A stretch of DNA of 36,099 bases, from positions 1 through 36,099 of the forward strand of contig CAUJET010000149.1 in assembly GCA_963169665.1 (NCBI GenBank). Reading direction: 5' to 3'. Under the pieces are notes generated by a model, which saw nothing but the letters and a program-made list of their open reading frames with translations, ran no database searches and was not told the origin of the DNA. The first letter of the stretch is position 1, and each line of letters starts with the position of its first letter. Shown one piece after another: positions 7,602-16,516 of this stretch. Source of the stretch: Actinomycetota bacterium (lineage in GTDB: Bacteria > Actinomycetota > Acidimicrobiia > Acidimicrobiales > Ilumatobacteraceae). Both the position numbers and the translations under genes were made by a program.

Positions 7602-8555
7602 TCAGATGCCGAGGACGCTGCGGGCGTGGTCGATGTCCTGCTTCAGCTGCGAGATCAGGGCGTCGATGCCGTCGAACTTGCGCTCGCTGCGCAGGAAGTT
7701 GGTGAACTCGACGCGGGCGGCCTCGCCGTAGAGGTCGCCACTGAAGTCGAGCAGGTGTGCCTCGAGCAACGACGAGTCGGCGTGTTCGTAGAACGTGGGC
7801 CGGCGACCGAGGTTGATCGCGCACGCCTGGCGTGAGCCGTCGGGGCGCAGGTACCAGCCGGCGTAGACACCGTCGGCCGGCAGGCAGATGACATTGGGGA
7901 CCTCGACGTTCGCGGTCGGGAACCCGAGCAGACGGCCGCGCTGGTCGCCCTGGACGACCTTGCCCCGCGCCTGGAACGGACGGCTGAGCATGGACGCGGC
8001 GAGCTCGACCTGGCCGCCCGCCATGGCCCGCCGGATCGCGGTGGAGCTGAGCGGCTCGTCGACACCGTCACCGCGCTCGATGAGCTGCAGCGGCTCGACG
8101 TCGAAGTCGTGACGTGCCCCGAGTTCACGCAGCAGTGCGACGTTGCCCGACCGTGCCCGGCCGAAGTGGAAGTCCTCTCCCACCACGATGCGCTGCGCAC
8201 CCAGACAGCCGACGAGCACCCGCTCGACGAACGCCTCGGGCGTCTCACCGGACTGCGCCTGGTCGAAGCGCACCAGCACCGTGGCATCGACGCCCGTGGC
8301 CTCGAGCAACTCGAGCTTCTGATCGAGATCGGTGAGCAGCTTCGGAGCCGATTCGGGCCGCACCACCGATGCGGGATGGCGATCGAAGGTGACGACGACG
8401 GATTGGGCCCCGAGCTCGGCCGCCTGACTGCGGACGGCGGCGATGATCGCCTGATGGCCCCGGTGGACGCCGTCGTATGCGCCGATGGTGAGCACACTGC
8501 GCTGCGCGTCGCCCTCGGCCCATGGCGAGCGGGACAGATCGGTGATCACCTGCAC
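7602..8555 (-). CDS. ribF: Bifunctional riboflavin kinase/FAD synthetase
   Basis: A 317-residue enzyme that phosphorylates riboflavin to FMN and adenylylates FMN to FAD. The N-terminal nucleotidyltransferase domain has the GVHRGH motif (about 32-37) and the STAIR segment (LSSTAIRRAM). The C-terminal kinase domain has GRLLGFPTANVE and the NLGRRPTF motif. The length is normal. The GTG at 8555 was chosen because a -10-like TATCGT lies 8 nt upstream and because the family N-terminus begins just there (VITDLS). It is the last gene of the rbfA-truB-ribF run but is separated from truB by 119 bp with its own probable promoter. It faces fbiC convergently, so two flavin-type cofactor genes are neighbours. 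Confidence 0.93.
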   Translation of the reverse strand: MQVITDLSRSPWAEGDAQRSVLTIGAYDGVHRGHQAIIAAVRSQAAELGAQSVVVTFDRHPASVVRPESAPKLLTDLDQKLELLEATGVDATVLVRFDQAQSGETPEAFVERVLVGCLGAQRIVVGEDFHFGRARSGNVALLRELGARHDFDVEPLQLIERGDGVDEPLSSTAIRRAMAGGQVELAASMLSRPFQARGKVVQGDQRGRLLGFPTANVEVPNVICLPADGVYAGWYLRPDGSRQACAINLGRRPTFYEHADSSLLEAHLLDFSGDLYGEAARVEFTNFLRSERKFDGIDALISQLKQDIDHARSVLGI

Positions 8556-8563
8556 GACCAGCG

Positions 8564-8569
8564 ACGATA
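8564..8569 (-). promoter_or_regulatory. -10-like box of ribF, leaderless layout
   Basis: TATCGT on the minus strand is followed by 8 nt and the GTG at 8555. The 119-bp truB-ribF spacer otherwise shows only two copies of GTGCAC (about 8577-8590) and no riboswitch consensus. Confidence 0.45.
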
Positions 8570-8674
8570 TCGGCCCGTGCACGAGTGCACGTAGTCCGTG
8601 GGTGTCACTGTGACCTTCGGCCCGTTCCTTGTCTGTCGCTGCTCGGCTCGCCCGGCCCGGCCCGTCCCCAGCCG

Positions 8675-9568
8675 TCAGCCGGCGTCGGGCGAGGCGGGGA
8701 TCACCACGTCGGGCTTCGCCGTGCGGGCATCGACCCGCTCGTACATCGCGATCAGGTCGCCGTCGGGATCGAGGACGGCCCACGGCCCGTCGCCGGCCCA
8801 TCGGTCGTCGGTGGGCAGCTGACGACCGTTGCGCACGAGCGCTGCGGTGTCGGCGTCGACACGCACCGACGCGTAGTCGCGCAGCGCCTCGGCCATGGTG
8901 AGCAGCACCGCCTGATCTGGCGCCACGGCCTGCGCTTCGTCGAAGCTGCCGCACGCGGTCCGCCGCAGCCGACGAAGATGCGCACCGCCGCCCAGCAGGG
9001 TGCCGAGGTCGGCGGCGAGCGTGCGCACATACGTGCCCGACGAACAGGTGACCTCGATGCGGTACACGAGCGGGTCGTCGGTGCCCTCGACCTCGAAACG
9101 GTGGATGGTGACCGGGCGTGGCTGGCGCTCGACCTCGATGCCCTCACGAGCCAGCTCGTGCAGCCGCTTGCCGTCGACCTTCAGCGCGCTCACCATCGGC
9201 GGCACCTGCATGATCGGACCGGTGAGGTGCGCCGTCACTACGTCGCGCACCTGCTGCAGCGTGATGCCGGGCATGTCGTGCCGGGCGGTGATCTCACCGG
9301 AGTCGTCGAGGGTGGACGTCTCGACGCCGAGCACGACCTCGGCCGTGTAGGTCTTGCCGAGCGCGGTGAGGAACCGGAGCAGACGTGTGGCGTTGCCGAC
9401 CCCCACCAACAGCACACCGGTGGCATCGGGATCGAGCGTGCCGGCATGGCCGACACGCCGCTCGTGGAAATGGCGGCGCAACATGCCGACCACGTCGTGG
9501 CTCGTGACCCCGGCCGGCTTGTCGACCACGGCCAGGCCGTGGACGAGTGCGGGCTTGCGCCGCGCCAT
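8675..9568 (-). CDS. truB: tRNA pseudouridine(55) synthase
   Basis: A 297-residue enzyme that converts U55 to pseudouridine in the T-loop of tRNAs. The KPAGVTSHD motif near residue 18 and GHAGTLDPDATGVL (catalytic Asp47) are intact, as are the VPPMVSALKVDGKRLHELAR and CSSGTYVRTLAADLG motifs. The C-terminal region (from about 225) is the short actinobacterial TruB tail. Its ATG shares one base with the rbfA stop (TGATG at 9566-9570), so translation is coupled to rbfA. The length and all catalytic motifs are normal. Confidence 0.95.
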   Translation of the reverse strand: MARRKPALVHGLAVVDKPAGVTSHDVVGMLRRHFHERRVGHAGTLDPDATGVLLVGVGNATRLLRFLTALGKTYTAEVVLGVETSTLDDSGEITARHDMPGITLQQVRDVVTAHLTGPIMQVPPMVSALKVDGKRLHELAREGIEVERQPRPVTIHRFEVEGTDDPLVYRIEVTCSSGTYVRTLAADLGTLLGGGAHLRRLRRTACGSFDEAQAVAPDQAVLLTMAEALRDYASVRVDADTAALVRNGRQLPTDDRWAGDGPWAVLDPDGDLIAMYERVDARTAKPDVVIPASPDAG

Positions 9569-10041
9569 CAGTCGTCGAGCTCGTCGGCGGGTTCGTCGTC
9601 CTCGAGTTCGCTGACGCGTGCGCGCGGCGTCACGTACGGGTCGTCGTCGGACACCGGGCGGTCCGGCAGGATGTCCTTCGACTGGAGCATCCGCTCGATG
9701 TGCTCGGCCGAGCGGATGACCTCATCGGGACGGAACGACAGGATCGGGGTCTTCTTCGACCGCACCTGGCGGGCGATCGAGCCCTGGATGCGCACGCGGT
9801 GCTTGTTGAGCGCCTCGAGGATGTCGGCGTCGCCCTCTTCGCCGGCGAGCGAGTCGAAGAACACGATCGCGCGGTTCATCTCGGCGTCGACGTCGATCGC
9901 CGTGATCGTGACGAGGTCGAGCCGTTCGTCGTCGATGCGGGTGAGCTCTTCGGCGATCACCTCGCGCAGCGACTCGTTCAGCCGAGCGGTGCGCGGATAC
10001 CGGTGCGTCGACGGCGCAGGGGAACGACGGGGGCGACTCAT
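9568..10041 (-). CDS. rbfA: 30S ribosome-binding factor A
   Basis: A 157-residue ribosome assembly factor that binds the immature 30S subunit near 16S helix 1. The family core is clear (RTARLNESLREVIAEELTRI; VTITAIDVDAEMNRAIVFFDSL; RIQGSIARQVRSKKTPILSFRPDEVI). A charged C-terminal extension from about residue 125 is rich in Asp/Glu. The gene normally follows infB, but here it is separated from it by an ABC exporter and a broken nitroreductase gene. A -10-like TAGGGT 6 nt before the ATG suggests its own leaderless transcript. Confidence 0.92.
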   Translation of the reverse strand: MSRPRRSPAPSTHRYPRTARLNESLREVIAEELTRIDDERLDLVTITAIDVDAEMNRAIVFFDSLAGEEGDADILEALNKHRVRIQGSIARQVRSKKTPILSFRPDEVIRSAEHIERMLQSKDILPDRPVSDDDPYVTPRARVSELEDDEPADELDD

Positions 10042-10047
10042 GGGAGC

Positions 10048-10053
10048 ACCCTA
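10048..10053 (-). promoter_or_regulatory. -10-like box of rbfA, leaderless layout
   Basis: TAGGGT on the minus strand is followed by 6 nt and the ATG at 10041. It would give rbfA-truB a promoter independent of infB. Confidence 0.5.
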
Positions 10054-10064
10054 TCTGGGCAGGC

Positions 10065-10699
10065 TCAATCGAAGATCGGCTTCGATCGCAGGCTGCGCTT
10101 CAGTTCGGCCATGCCGCTCGTCGTCGCGATCACCTCGACCGCGTCCCACAACCGCAGGGCCTCGTCGCCGCGGGGGATCTGCGCGATGACCGGACCGAAG
10201 AAGCTGTTCTCGTCGGCCTGGCCCGGCCGGAAGGTGAGGATTGGCGTCCCGACGTCCTTGCCGGTGCGCTCCAACGCGAGCGCCGTGTCGGCGCGGATGT
10301 GGGCGTCGTGGGACTCGTCGAGATGATGTTCGGCGAACGCCCGGTCGAGGCCGGCCCGCTCGAGCATGTCGGCGATGAAGGCTGCGGTCTCACCGCGGAC
10401 CGCCTCGCGGCGCTGCTCGTTGTGGATGCCGGTACCCAGCGCGGTGTAGAGCCGCGCGACCGCCTCGTTGCCCTCCGCCATCCGCACGGCGTCGGCCACG
10501 CGGAGGCACTCCAGCCCGGCCACGTGACCACGCCGGTACTCCGGGGTGTACCAGTCGGCCACGAGCTGCTCGTTGAGCACCGCGAGCGAGATGAACCGCC
10601 AGTCGACGGAGTAGTCGCGCAGCCCCTGCACCTCCACCAGCGGGACGTGATCCACGCCCACGGACACACGGGATCCCAGAAGAAGTCGACATCGGCCAT
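10065..10699 (-). pseudogene. Frameshifted mycothiol-dependent nitroreductase homologue (Rv2466c-like, DsbA fold)
   Basis: Two frames together give one DsbA-fold protein of about 210 residues. The first frame starts at the ATG at 10699 and reads MADVDFFWDPVCPWAWITSRW. The second resumes with VEVQGLRDYSVDWRFISLAV and runs to the stop at 10065, ending RSLRSKPIFD. This follows M. tuberculosis Rv2466c closely, as recalled. The break is near 10636, and one or four bases appear to be missing at cgctggtggagg. The active site reads CPWA (C12, A15), whereas Rv2466c has CPWC, so the second cysteine is absent as well. It is either a true pseudogene or a sequencing error. A shorter GTG-initiated frame from about 10667 would lack the active site. 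Confidence 0.75.
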
Positions 10700-10733
10700 G
10701 CGTCCCACGCTGGCCACCGCTCGCGACCCGCGA

Positions 10734-11549
10734 TCAGCGACGGAGCAGGCGGTCGATCCGGCGCGATGCCCAGGCGAGCATCACCACCGAGATCACCAGC
10801 AGCACGAGCGCGTGGACGACGAGCGACGCCGTCCACACCCCCGCGTTGCACGCCCGCACCAACGCCACCCCGTGGTACAGCGGTGAGAGCTGCACCACCC
10901 AGGCCCAGTCGCCGTACGACGAGATCGGGAAGAACGTGGCCGAGAACAGGAACAGCGGCATCATCAGCGTGTTCACGATCTCCATGTCCGACCAGCCGCG
11001 CATGTACGTGGTGCCGAGGAAACCGATGCTCGCGAACGTGAGGCCGATGAGTGCACACACCGGCAACGCCATCAGGCACCACCACGACTCGGTGAGCCCC
11101 ATCGCCGCCATCACCGCCAGGAAGCCGATCGCGTAGATCTGCCCGCGGATGAGTGCCCACGAGATCTCGCCGAGTGCGACGTCGGCCGGCCCCATCGGTG
11201 TCGCGAGCGCAGCGTCGTAGATGCGCGCGTACTTCAGCCGGTGCAGCACGTTGCCGGTGGAGTCGAAGATCGCGCCGTTCATCGCCGACGACGCCATGAG
11301 CGCCGGCGCGACGAACGCGTCGTAGGGCACGGCGCGGCCGGCGACCGAGACGTCACCGACGAGATCGCCGACGCCCGCCCGCATCGACAGCAGGTAGAAC
11401 AGCGGCTCGAAGAAGCCGCTGACGACGATCAGCCACTGCCGCCGGTACGCCATCACGTGGCGCTCGATCATGCGGTGCGGGCGGCGCACGCCCAGCGCCG
11501 ACAGGTACGACACCGGGATGATCCGCAGGACGATGCTCGTGTCGCTCAT
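10734..11549 (-). CDS. ABC-2 type permease (exporter subunit 2)
   Basis: A 271-residue integral membrane protein with six hydrophobic segments. It has the ABC-2 family signatures HVMAYRRQWLIVVSGFFEPLFYLL at the first helix and LFLFSATFFPISSYGDWAWVVQLSPLYHGVALVR before the last, as in NodJ/DrrB-type exporters. It is the third gene of an ATPase-permease-permease operon. Its ATG is preceded by a duplicated start region: an upstream ATG at 11560 opens a four-codon frame (MSDR) that stops inside this start codon. The exported substrate is unknown. Confidence 0.88.
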   Translation of the reverse strand: MSDTSIVLRIIPVSYLSALGVRRPHRMIERHVMAYRRQWLIVVSGFFEPLFYLLSMRAGVGDLVGDVSVAGRAVPYDAFVAPALMASSAMNGAIFDSTGNVLHRLKYARIYDAALATPMGPADVALGEISWALIRGQIYAIGFLAVMAAMGLTESWWCLMALPVCALIGLTFASIGFLGTTYMRGWSDMEIVNTLMMPLFLFSATFFPISSYGDWAWVVQLSPLYHGVALVRACNAGVWTASLVVHALVLLVISVVMLAWASRRIDRLLRR

Positions 11550-11567
11550 CGGTCGCTCATCGGTGCG

Positions 11568-12356
11568 TCACGGGTAGAGCCGCCCTGCGAGACGGCGGAT
11601 GGAGACGACCGTGCCGACGGCCGCCCACAGCAGCACGTAGGCCAGGTGGCCGGCGACGCCGGCCCAGTCGGTGTCGCCCGTGGTGAACCCACGGGCGACG
11701 ACGACGCCGTGCCACAGCGGGAACGCACGGGCGAACCACTGCACCGCCTCGGGCAGTTGCGACAGCGGATAGAACGCGCCGCCGAACAGGAACAGCGGGA
11801 TGATCACGAACCGTTGGATCGCGGGGAAACCGCCGTCCATCTCGGCCCCGACGGAGTACGCCATGATCGGCATCGCGAACGCGATGCCGACCGCCATCGC
11901 CACGATCACCGCCGGCACGAGTCCCCAGCTGCGCGTGTCGTCGACGAACGCGAGCGCTGTCGCCACGGCGGCGCCGGTGATGCCCGCGCGCATGGCCATC
12001 CAGATCATGTGGCCGAGCACGATGTCGGTCGCATCGAGCGGAGTGGCCGCGATGCCGTGGTAGTCGCGGCGCCACTTGAGCCCGCCCATCACCGGCCACA
12101 TGCTCTCGGCTGCGCACACCGCCATCGCCGTCGTCGCCATGAGACCCGGCGCGACGAACGCCACGTAGGACACGCCGCCGAGGGTGGCCGTCGACCCGGC
12201 GTTGCGATCGACGAGGGCGCCGACGCCGACACCGAGGCCCAACAGGTAGAGCATCGGCTGCACGAACGACGACAGCAGGTTGAGGCGCCACAGGCGGCGG
12301 AACACCACGAGGTGTCCGCTCACGACGCGCAAGGGCCCGGGGGTGGCGATCTGCAT
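11568..12356 (-). CDS. ABC-2 type permease (exporter subunit 1)
   Basis: A 262-residue integral membrane protein of the ABC-2 family (NodJ-like). Recognisable segments are VVFRRLWRLNLLSSFVQPML, YVAFVAPGLMATTAM with the nearby GGLKWRRDYHGIAATPL cytoplasmic stretch, and FVIIPLFLFGGAFYPLSQLP before a final helix. It is paralogous to the permease at 10734, so the exporter is probably a heterodimer. The ATG at 12356 overlaps by one base the stop of a nine-codon mini-ORF that itself overlaps the ATPase stop. There is no strong Shine-Dalgarno sequence, which fits translational coupling. Confidence 0.88.
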   Translation of the reverse strand: MQIATPGPLRVVSGHLVVFRRLWRLNLLSSFVQPMLYLLGLGVGVGALVDRNAGSTATLGGVSYVAFVAPGLMATTAMAVCAAESMWPVMGGLKWRRDYHGIAATPLDATDIVLGHMIWMAMRAGITGAAVATALAFVDDTRSWGLVPAVIVAMAVGIAFAMPIMAYSVGAEMDGGFPAIQRFVIIPLFLFGGAFYPLSQLPEAVQWFARAFPLWHGVVVARGFTTGDTDWAGVAGHLAYVLLWAAVGTVVSIRRLAGRLYP

Positions 12357-12385
12357 CAGTGCTGGCCCATCACGAAACGGCTCAT
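12356..12385 (-). CDS. Possible nine-residue relay ORF between ATPase and permease
   Basis: An ATG at 12385 overlaps the ATPase stop (TGATG) and opens a frame MSRFVMGQH, whose TGA overlaps the permease ATG (TGATG at 12354-12358). It fills the 28-nt gap exactly and could pass terminating ribosomes from one gene to the next. The peptide itself is unlikely to have a function. Confidence 0.35.
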   Translation of the reverse strand: MSRFVMGQH

Positions 12386-13311
12386 CAGTCCGCCAGACTC
12401 CGGCCGGTGAGCAGCAGGAACACGTCCTCGAGGCTCGACCGGCGCACGAGTGCGCTCTCCGGTCGCAAGCCACGGTGGTGCGCCTCCGCCAGCGCTGCCT
12501 CGCCGTCATCGGCGTACACGAGCACCCGGTCGGGCAGCACCTCGAACCGGTCGCCGATGCCCGCGACCTGCGGTCCGAACTGGTCGTTCGTGCCGGCACC
12601 GAACCGCAGCTCGAGCACCTCGCGGGTCGAGTAGCGGTCGATCAGCTCGCGGGGCGACCCCTCGGCGACGATCAGGCCCTGGTCCATGACGACGAGCCGA
12701 TCGCACAACTGCTCGGCCTCGTCCATGTAGTGGGTCGTGAGCACCTGCGTGACGCCCTGCTGCTTCAAGCGGTACAGCCGCTCCCACAGCACGTGACGGG
12801 CCTGCGGATCGAGCCCGGTGGTGGGCTCGTCGAGCAACAGCAGCTCGGGTTCGTTGATGAGCGATCGGGCGATCGACAGGCGACGCTTCATCCCGCCGCT
12901 CAGGTGCTCGACCACACTGTCGGCACGATCGGTGAGCTGCGCGAACTCGAGCAGCTCGGTCGCCCGACGACGGCACTCGGCGCGGCTCAGATCGAAGTAC
13001 CGGCCGTAGATCCACAGGTTCTCCTGCACGCTCAGCTCGGTGTCGAGCGTGTCGAGCTGGGGCACCACGCCGATGCGGGCACGGATCTTCGCTCCGTCGA
13101 CGGCCGGGTCCATGCCGAACAACCGCAGCGTGCCCTCGCTGGCCGGCGACACGCAGGCGATCATGCGCATGGTGCTGCTCTTGCCTGCACCGTTCGGGCC
13201 GAGGAAGCCGAACACCTCGCCGGGTTGGACCTCGACGTCGATGCCCTTCACGGCCTCGAACTCGTCGAAACGCTTCTTCAGTCCTCGGGCGACGATCAAC
13301 GGTTCGGGCAT
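12385..13311 (-). CDS. ABC exporter ATPase (NodI/DrrA type)
   Basis: A 308-residue nucleotide-binding subunit. The Walker A GPNGAGKSS (about 39-47), Q-loop VVPQLDTLD, signature LSGGMKRR, Walker B LLLLDEPTTGLDP and the switch histidine in TTHYMDEAE are all intact. The C-terminal 80 residues are the domain typical of drug/lipo-oligosaccharide exporter ATPases. It heads a minus-strand operon with two ABC-2 permeases. A TACCGT box lies 9 nt before the ATG, a slightly long but similar layout to nearby leaderless genes. The cassette sits between infB and rbfA, an unusual place. Confidence 0.93.
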   Translation of the reverse strand: MPEPLIVARGLKKRFDEFEAVKGIDVEVQPGEVFGFLGPNGAGKSSTMRMIACVSPASEGTLRLFGMDPAVDGAKIRARIGVVPQLDTLDTELSVQENLWIYGRYFDLSRAECRRRATELLEFAQLTDRADSVVEHLSGGMKRRLSIARSLINEPELLLLDEPTTGLDPQARHVLWERLYRLKQQGVTQVLTTHYMDEAEQLCDRLVVMDQGLIVAEGSPRELIDRYSTREVLELRFGAGTNDQFGPQVAGIGDRFEVLPDRVLVYADDGEAALAEAHHRGLRPESALVRRSSLEDVFLLLTGRSLAD

Positions 13312-13404
13312 GCCTGGTCGACGGTACCAGCCGGGTGTGCCTCCCTCGCAGTGCGTTCCGGGTCGACCGCACAGGACAGCCGGACACCATCGAACCAGGC
13401 CGGG

Positions 13405-13462
13405 AAAACGACGACGGCGACGGGTGAGACGCCCCGGAGGACGCGCACCCGGCGCCGTCGTC
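13405..13462 (-). terminator. Intrinsic terminator of infB
   Basis: A 16-bp stem with one A/G mismatch is formed by 13410-13426 (gacgacggcg-a-cgggtg) and 13446-13462 (cacccg-g-cgccgtcgtc) with a 19-nt loop. On the minus strand it is followed by GTTTTC (aaaa at 13405-13408). It lies 16 bp past the infB stop. The rest of the 13312-13477 spacer shows nothing else distinct. Confidence 0.75.
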
Positions 13463-13477
13463 AGGCACCGGACGAGA

Positions 13478-16400
13478 TCAGACCCGAGCGATCTCGCGCT
13501 CTTCGAAGGTCTCGATGAGGTCGCCGCCCTTGAGGTCCTGGAAGTCGGTGAGGCCGATACCGCACTCGAAGCCCTCGCGGACCTCGCGCACGTCGTCCTT
13601 GAACCGGCGCAGGGAGCTGATCGCACCCTTCCAGATGATGACGCCCTCGCGGATGAAGCGCACCTTGGAGCCACGCGTGATGACACCCGAGCGCACCTGG
13701 CAACCGGCGATGGAACCGATCTTGGGCACCTTGAAGACCTCGCGGACCTCGGCTTCGCCCGTGACCACTTCCTCGAACTCGGGGGCGAGCAGGCCGACCA
13801 TGGCCCGCTCGATGTCCTCGAGCAGTTTGTAGATGATCTCGTAGGTACGGATCTCGACGTGCTCGGCATCGGCGAGGTCGCGGGCCTTGCGGTCCGGTCG
13901 CACGTTGAAACCGATGATCGTGGCGTTGGTGGCCGCCGCGAGCTGGATGTCGTTCTCCGTGACGCCACCGACGGCGCGGTGCACGAAGGCGAGCTTCACC
14001 GTGTCGCGCTCGAGTCGACGCAGACTCTCGGTGACGGCTTCGAGCGAACCCTGCACGTCGGCCTTGAGCACCAGGTTCAAGGTGGCGACCTCGCCGGCCT
14101 GGATCTGGCTGAAGATGTCCTCGAGCTTCACGCCGCGCTGGACGCGGGCGTCGCCGCGCTGGGCGGTGAGTCGCTGGCGCTGCTCGCGGGCCTCGCCCAC
14201 GGTGCGCGCCGTCTTCTCGTCGGGAGCCACACGGAACTCGTCACCGGCATTCGGCACCGAGCTGAGACCGAGCACCTGCACGGGCGTGCTGGGACCGGCC
14301 TCCTTGACCTGCTTGCCGGTGGAGTCGATCATCGCTCGCACACGACCCCACGACGGGCCGGCCACGATCGGATCGCCGACCTTGAGCGTGCCCTTGTCGA
14401 TGAGGATGGTGGCGACCGGGCCACGGCCGGTGTCGAGGTTGGCCTCGAGCACCACGCCCTTGGCACGGCCCTGCGGGTTGGCGGTGAGCTCCTCGAGCTC
14501 GGCCACCACGAGCAGCTGCTCGAGCAGGTCGTCGACGCCGAGGTTCTGCTGCGCCGACATCTCGACCATGATCGTGTCGCCACCCCAGCTCTCCGCCACG
14601 AGCTCCTGCTCGGACAGCTGCGACAGGGTGCGCTGGACGTCGGCGTTCTCCTTGTCGATCTTGTTGATCGCCACGATGATCGGCACGTCGGCCGCCTTCG
14701 CGTGGTTGATCGCCTCGATCGTCTGGGGCATCACACCGTCGTCAGCCGCCACCATGAGCACCACGATGTCGGTGACCTGGGCACCGCGAGCACGCATCTT
14801 CGTGAAGGCCGCGTGACCCGGGGTGTCGAGGAAGGTGATGCGACCCGTGGGGATCTCCACCTGGTACGCACCGATGTGCTGGGTGATGCCACCGGCTTCG
14901 CCGGCGACCACGTTCGCGTTGCGGATCTTGTCGAGCAGGGTGGTCTTGCCATGGTCGACGTGACCCATGATCGTCACCACCGGTGCACGGTTCTCCTGCA
15001 GCGTCTCGTCGTCGTCGTCGGAGTCGTCGAACATCGCCTGGAGCTCGAGCTCCTCCTGCTGGCCGGCTTCCACCAGCAACAGGTCGGCGCCGATCTCCAG
15101 CGCGAACAGCTCCATCTGCTCGTCGGTGAGCGTCATGGTCGCGGTGACCATCTCGCCGTTCGACATGAGGAAACGGATGACGTCCGCGGCCGAACGGTTC
15201 AGCTTCGGAGCGAACTCCTGGGCCGACACACCGCGCTCGACGACGATCGTGCCCTCGGGCACGGGCGCGTTCGAGGCGATGTACGTGCCGCCCATCTGCG
15301 GCTGCAGTGCGTCGAAGTCACGACGCCGACGAGCACGGCTCTTCTTGCGCGGGGCACGACGACCACCGCCGGGGCGAGGGCCGCCACCGCCACCGGGACG
15401 GGGACCGCCGGGACCGCCACCGGGGCCACCAGGACCGCCGGGACGAGCACCGAACCCACCGGGGCCGCCGGGGCGGGCACCGGGACCGCCGGGACCACCC
15501 GGACGAGGACCACCGAAGCCACCGGGGCGCGGGCCGCCGGGACCACCCGGACGAGGACCGCCCGGGGCACCGGGGCGCTGGCCGTAGCCACCGGCGCGCT
15601 GCGGCGCGGACGGACGAGCGCTGCCGGGAGGCGGCGGGATGGGACGACCCGAGGCCGACACCGGGCGGCTGACACCCGGCGGCGGCGGGATGGGACGGCC
15701 CGAGGCCGAGACCGGACGCGGGGCGCCGGGGGCCGGGGCTGCACCAGGGCCGGGACGGCCGGGAGCGGCCGGAGGACGCGGGGCACCACCTTGGGGCGGC
15801 GGGCCGGCCGGGCGCTGCGGTGCCTGCGGTGCGGCAGACGCAGCGGGGCGCTGCGGCGGCATGCCCTGGGGCAGCGGGCGGGCCGCGACCGACGACGGAC
15901 GCTGCTCGCTCGTGATCGGCCGGGAGCTGACGACCCGGCGCGGCTCGTCGGCGGGCGGCGCCGCGGGTGCGGCGGGCTCGGCGGCAGCGGCGGGCGCCAC
16001 CGGAGCGGCAGGCGCTGCGGGTGCGGCCTCGGCGGCGGGTGCCGGCGCAGGTGCCGGTGCGGGCGTCGGCGCCTCGGCGGCGGGTGCCACCGGTGCGGGC
16101 TCGACGGCAGGTGCCGGAGCAGGTGCCGGCTCGGGGGCCGGTGCGGGAGCGGGAGCGACGACCTCGGCGACAGGTGCCGGGGCGGCCGGAGCTGCCTCGG
16201 AGTCGGCGGGGGCATCGGACGAGTCGACGCGCTTGGCACCGCTCGCCTTCTTGGCCGGCGCATCGCCCTCGGGCTTGGCCGCGGCCTTCTTCGCCGCGGT
16301 CTTCTTGGCCGGCTTGGCCTCTTCGGGCTGTTCGGGACGCGTCAGCCCATCACGCTCAGCGCGACGACGCAACCGGTCGGCCTGGGCCTCGATGATCGAC

Positions 16401-16510
16401 GAGGACTGGCTCTTGGCCTCGACCCCCATCACCTTGCACAGATCCAGTACTTCCGTGTTGGTCATCCCGAGCTCTTTTGCGAGCTCGTGTACGCGCATGT
16501 TCTTCGCCAA
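13478..16510 (-). CDS. infB: Translation initiation factor IF-2
   Basis: A 1010-residue GTPase that recruits initiator tRNA to the 30S subunit. The N-terminal IF2N helix motif ([30 protein letters not shown]) is followed by a very long disordered region (about 60-400). That region is first Ala/Pro rich and then Gly/Pro/Arg rich, with duplicated [14 protein letters not shown] blocks. The G domain has GHVDHGKTT near residue 515, DTPGHAAF and NKID, and domains II-IV follow to the C-terminus. The start is read as TTG at 16510, because the family begins MAKN(M/I)RVHELAKEL. An ATG at 16498 is the alternative. It starts 6 nt after the ylxR stop, in the rimP-nusA-ylxR-infB operon. Confidence 0.96.
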   Translation of the reverse strand: MAKNMRVHELAKELGMTNTEVLDLCKVMGVEAKSQSSSIIEAQADRLRRRAERDGLTRPEQPEEAKPAKKTAAKKAAAKPEGDAPAKKASGAKRVDSSDAPADSEAAPAAPAPVAEVVAPAPAPAPEPAPAPAPAVEPAPVAPAAEAPTPAPAPAPAPAAEAAPAAPAAPVAPAAAAEPAAPAAPPADEPRRVVSSRPITSEQRPSSVAARPLPQGMPPQRPAASAAPQAPQRPAGPPPQGGAPRPPAAPGRPGPGAAPAPGAPRPVSASGRPIPPPPGVSRPVSASGRPIPPPPGSARPSAPQRAGGYGQRPGAPGGPRPGGPGGPRPGGFGGPRPGGPGGPGARPGGPGGFGARPGGPGGPGGGPGGPRPGGGGGPRPGGGRRAPRKKSRARRRRDFDALQPQMGGTYIASNAPVPEGTIVVERGVSAQEFAPKLNRSAADVIRFLMSNGEMVTATMTLTDEQMELFALEIGADLLLVEAGQQEELELQAMFDDSDDDDETLQENRAPVVTIMGHVDHGKTTLLDKIRNANVVAGEAGGITQHIGAYQVEIPTGRITFLDTPGHAAFTKMRARGAQVTDIVVLMVAADDGVMPQTIEAINHAKAADVPIIVAINKIDKENADVQRTLSQLSEQELVAESWGGDTIMVEMSAQQNLGVDDLLEQLLVVAELEELTANPQGRAKGVVLEANLDTGRGPVATILIDKGTLKVGDPIVAGPSWGRVRAMIDSTGKQVKEAGPSTPVQVLGLSSVPNAGDEFRVAPDEKTARTVGEAREQRQRLTAQRGDARVQRGVKLEDIFSQIQAGEVATLNLVLKADVQGSLEAVTESLRRLERDTVKLAFVHRAVGGVTENDIQLAAATNATIIGFNVRPDRKARDLADAEHVEIRTYEIIYKLLEDIERAMVGLLAPEFEEVVTGEAEVREVFKVPKIGSIAGCQVRSGVITRGSKVRFIREGVIIWKGAISSLRRFKDDVREVREGFECGIGLTDFQDLKGGDLIETFEEREIARV

Positions 16511-16516
16511 ACTGAT

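Noticed and set aside
10630..10645. Programmed frameshift in the nitroreductase homologue
   Set aside because: There is no slippery heptamer or downstream structure typical of programmed shifts, and the active site is also altered. Mutation or sequencing error is simpler.
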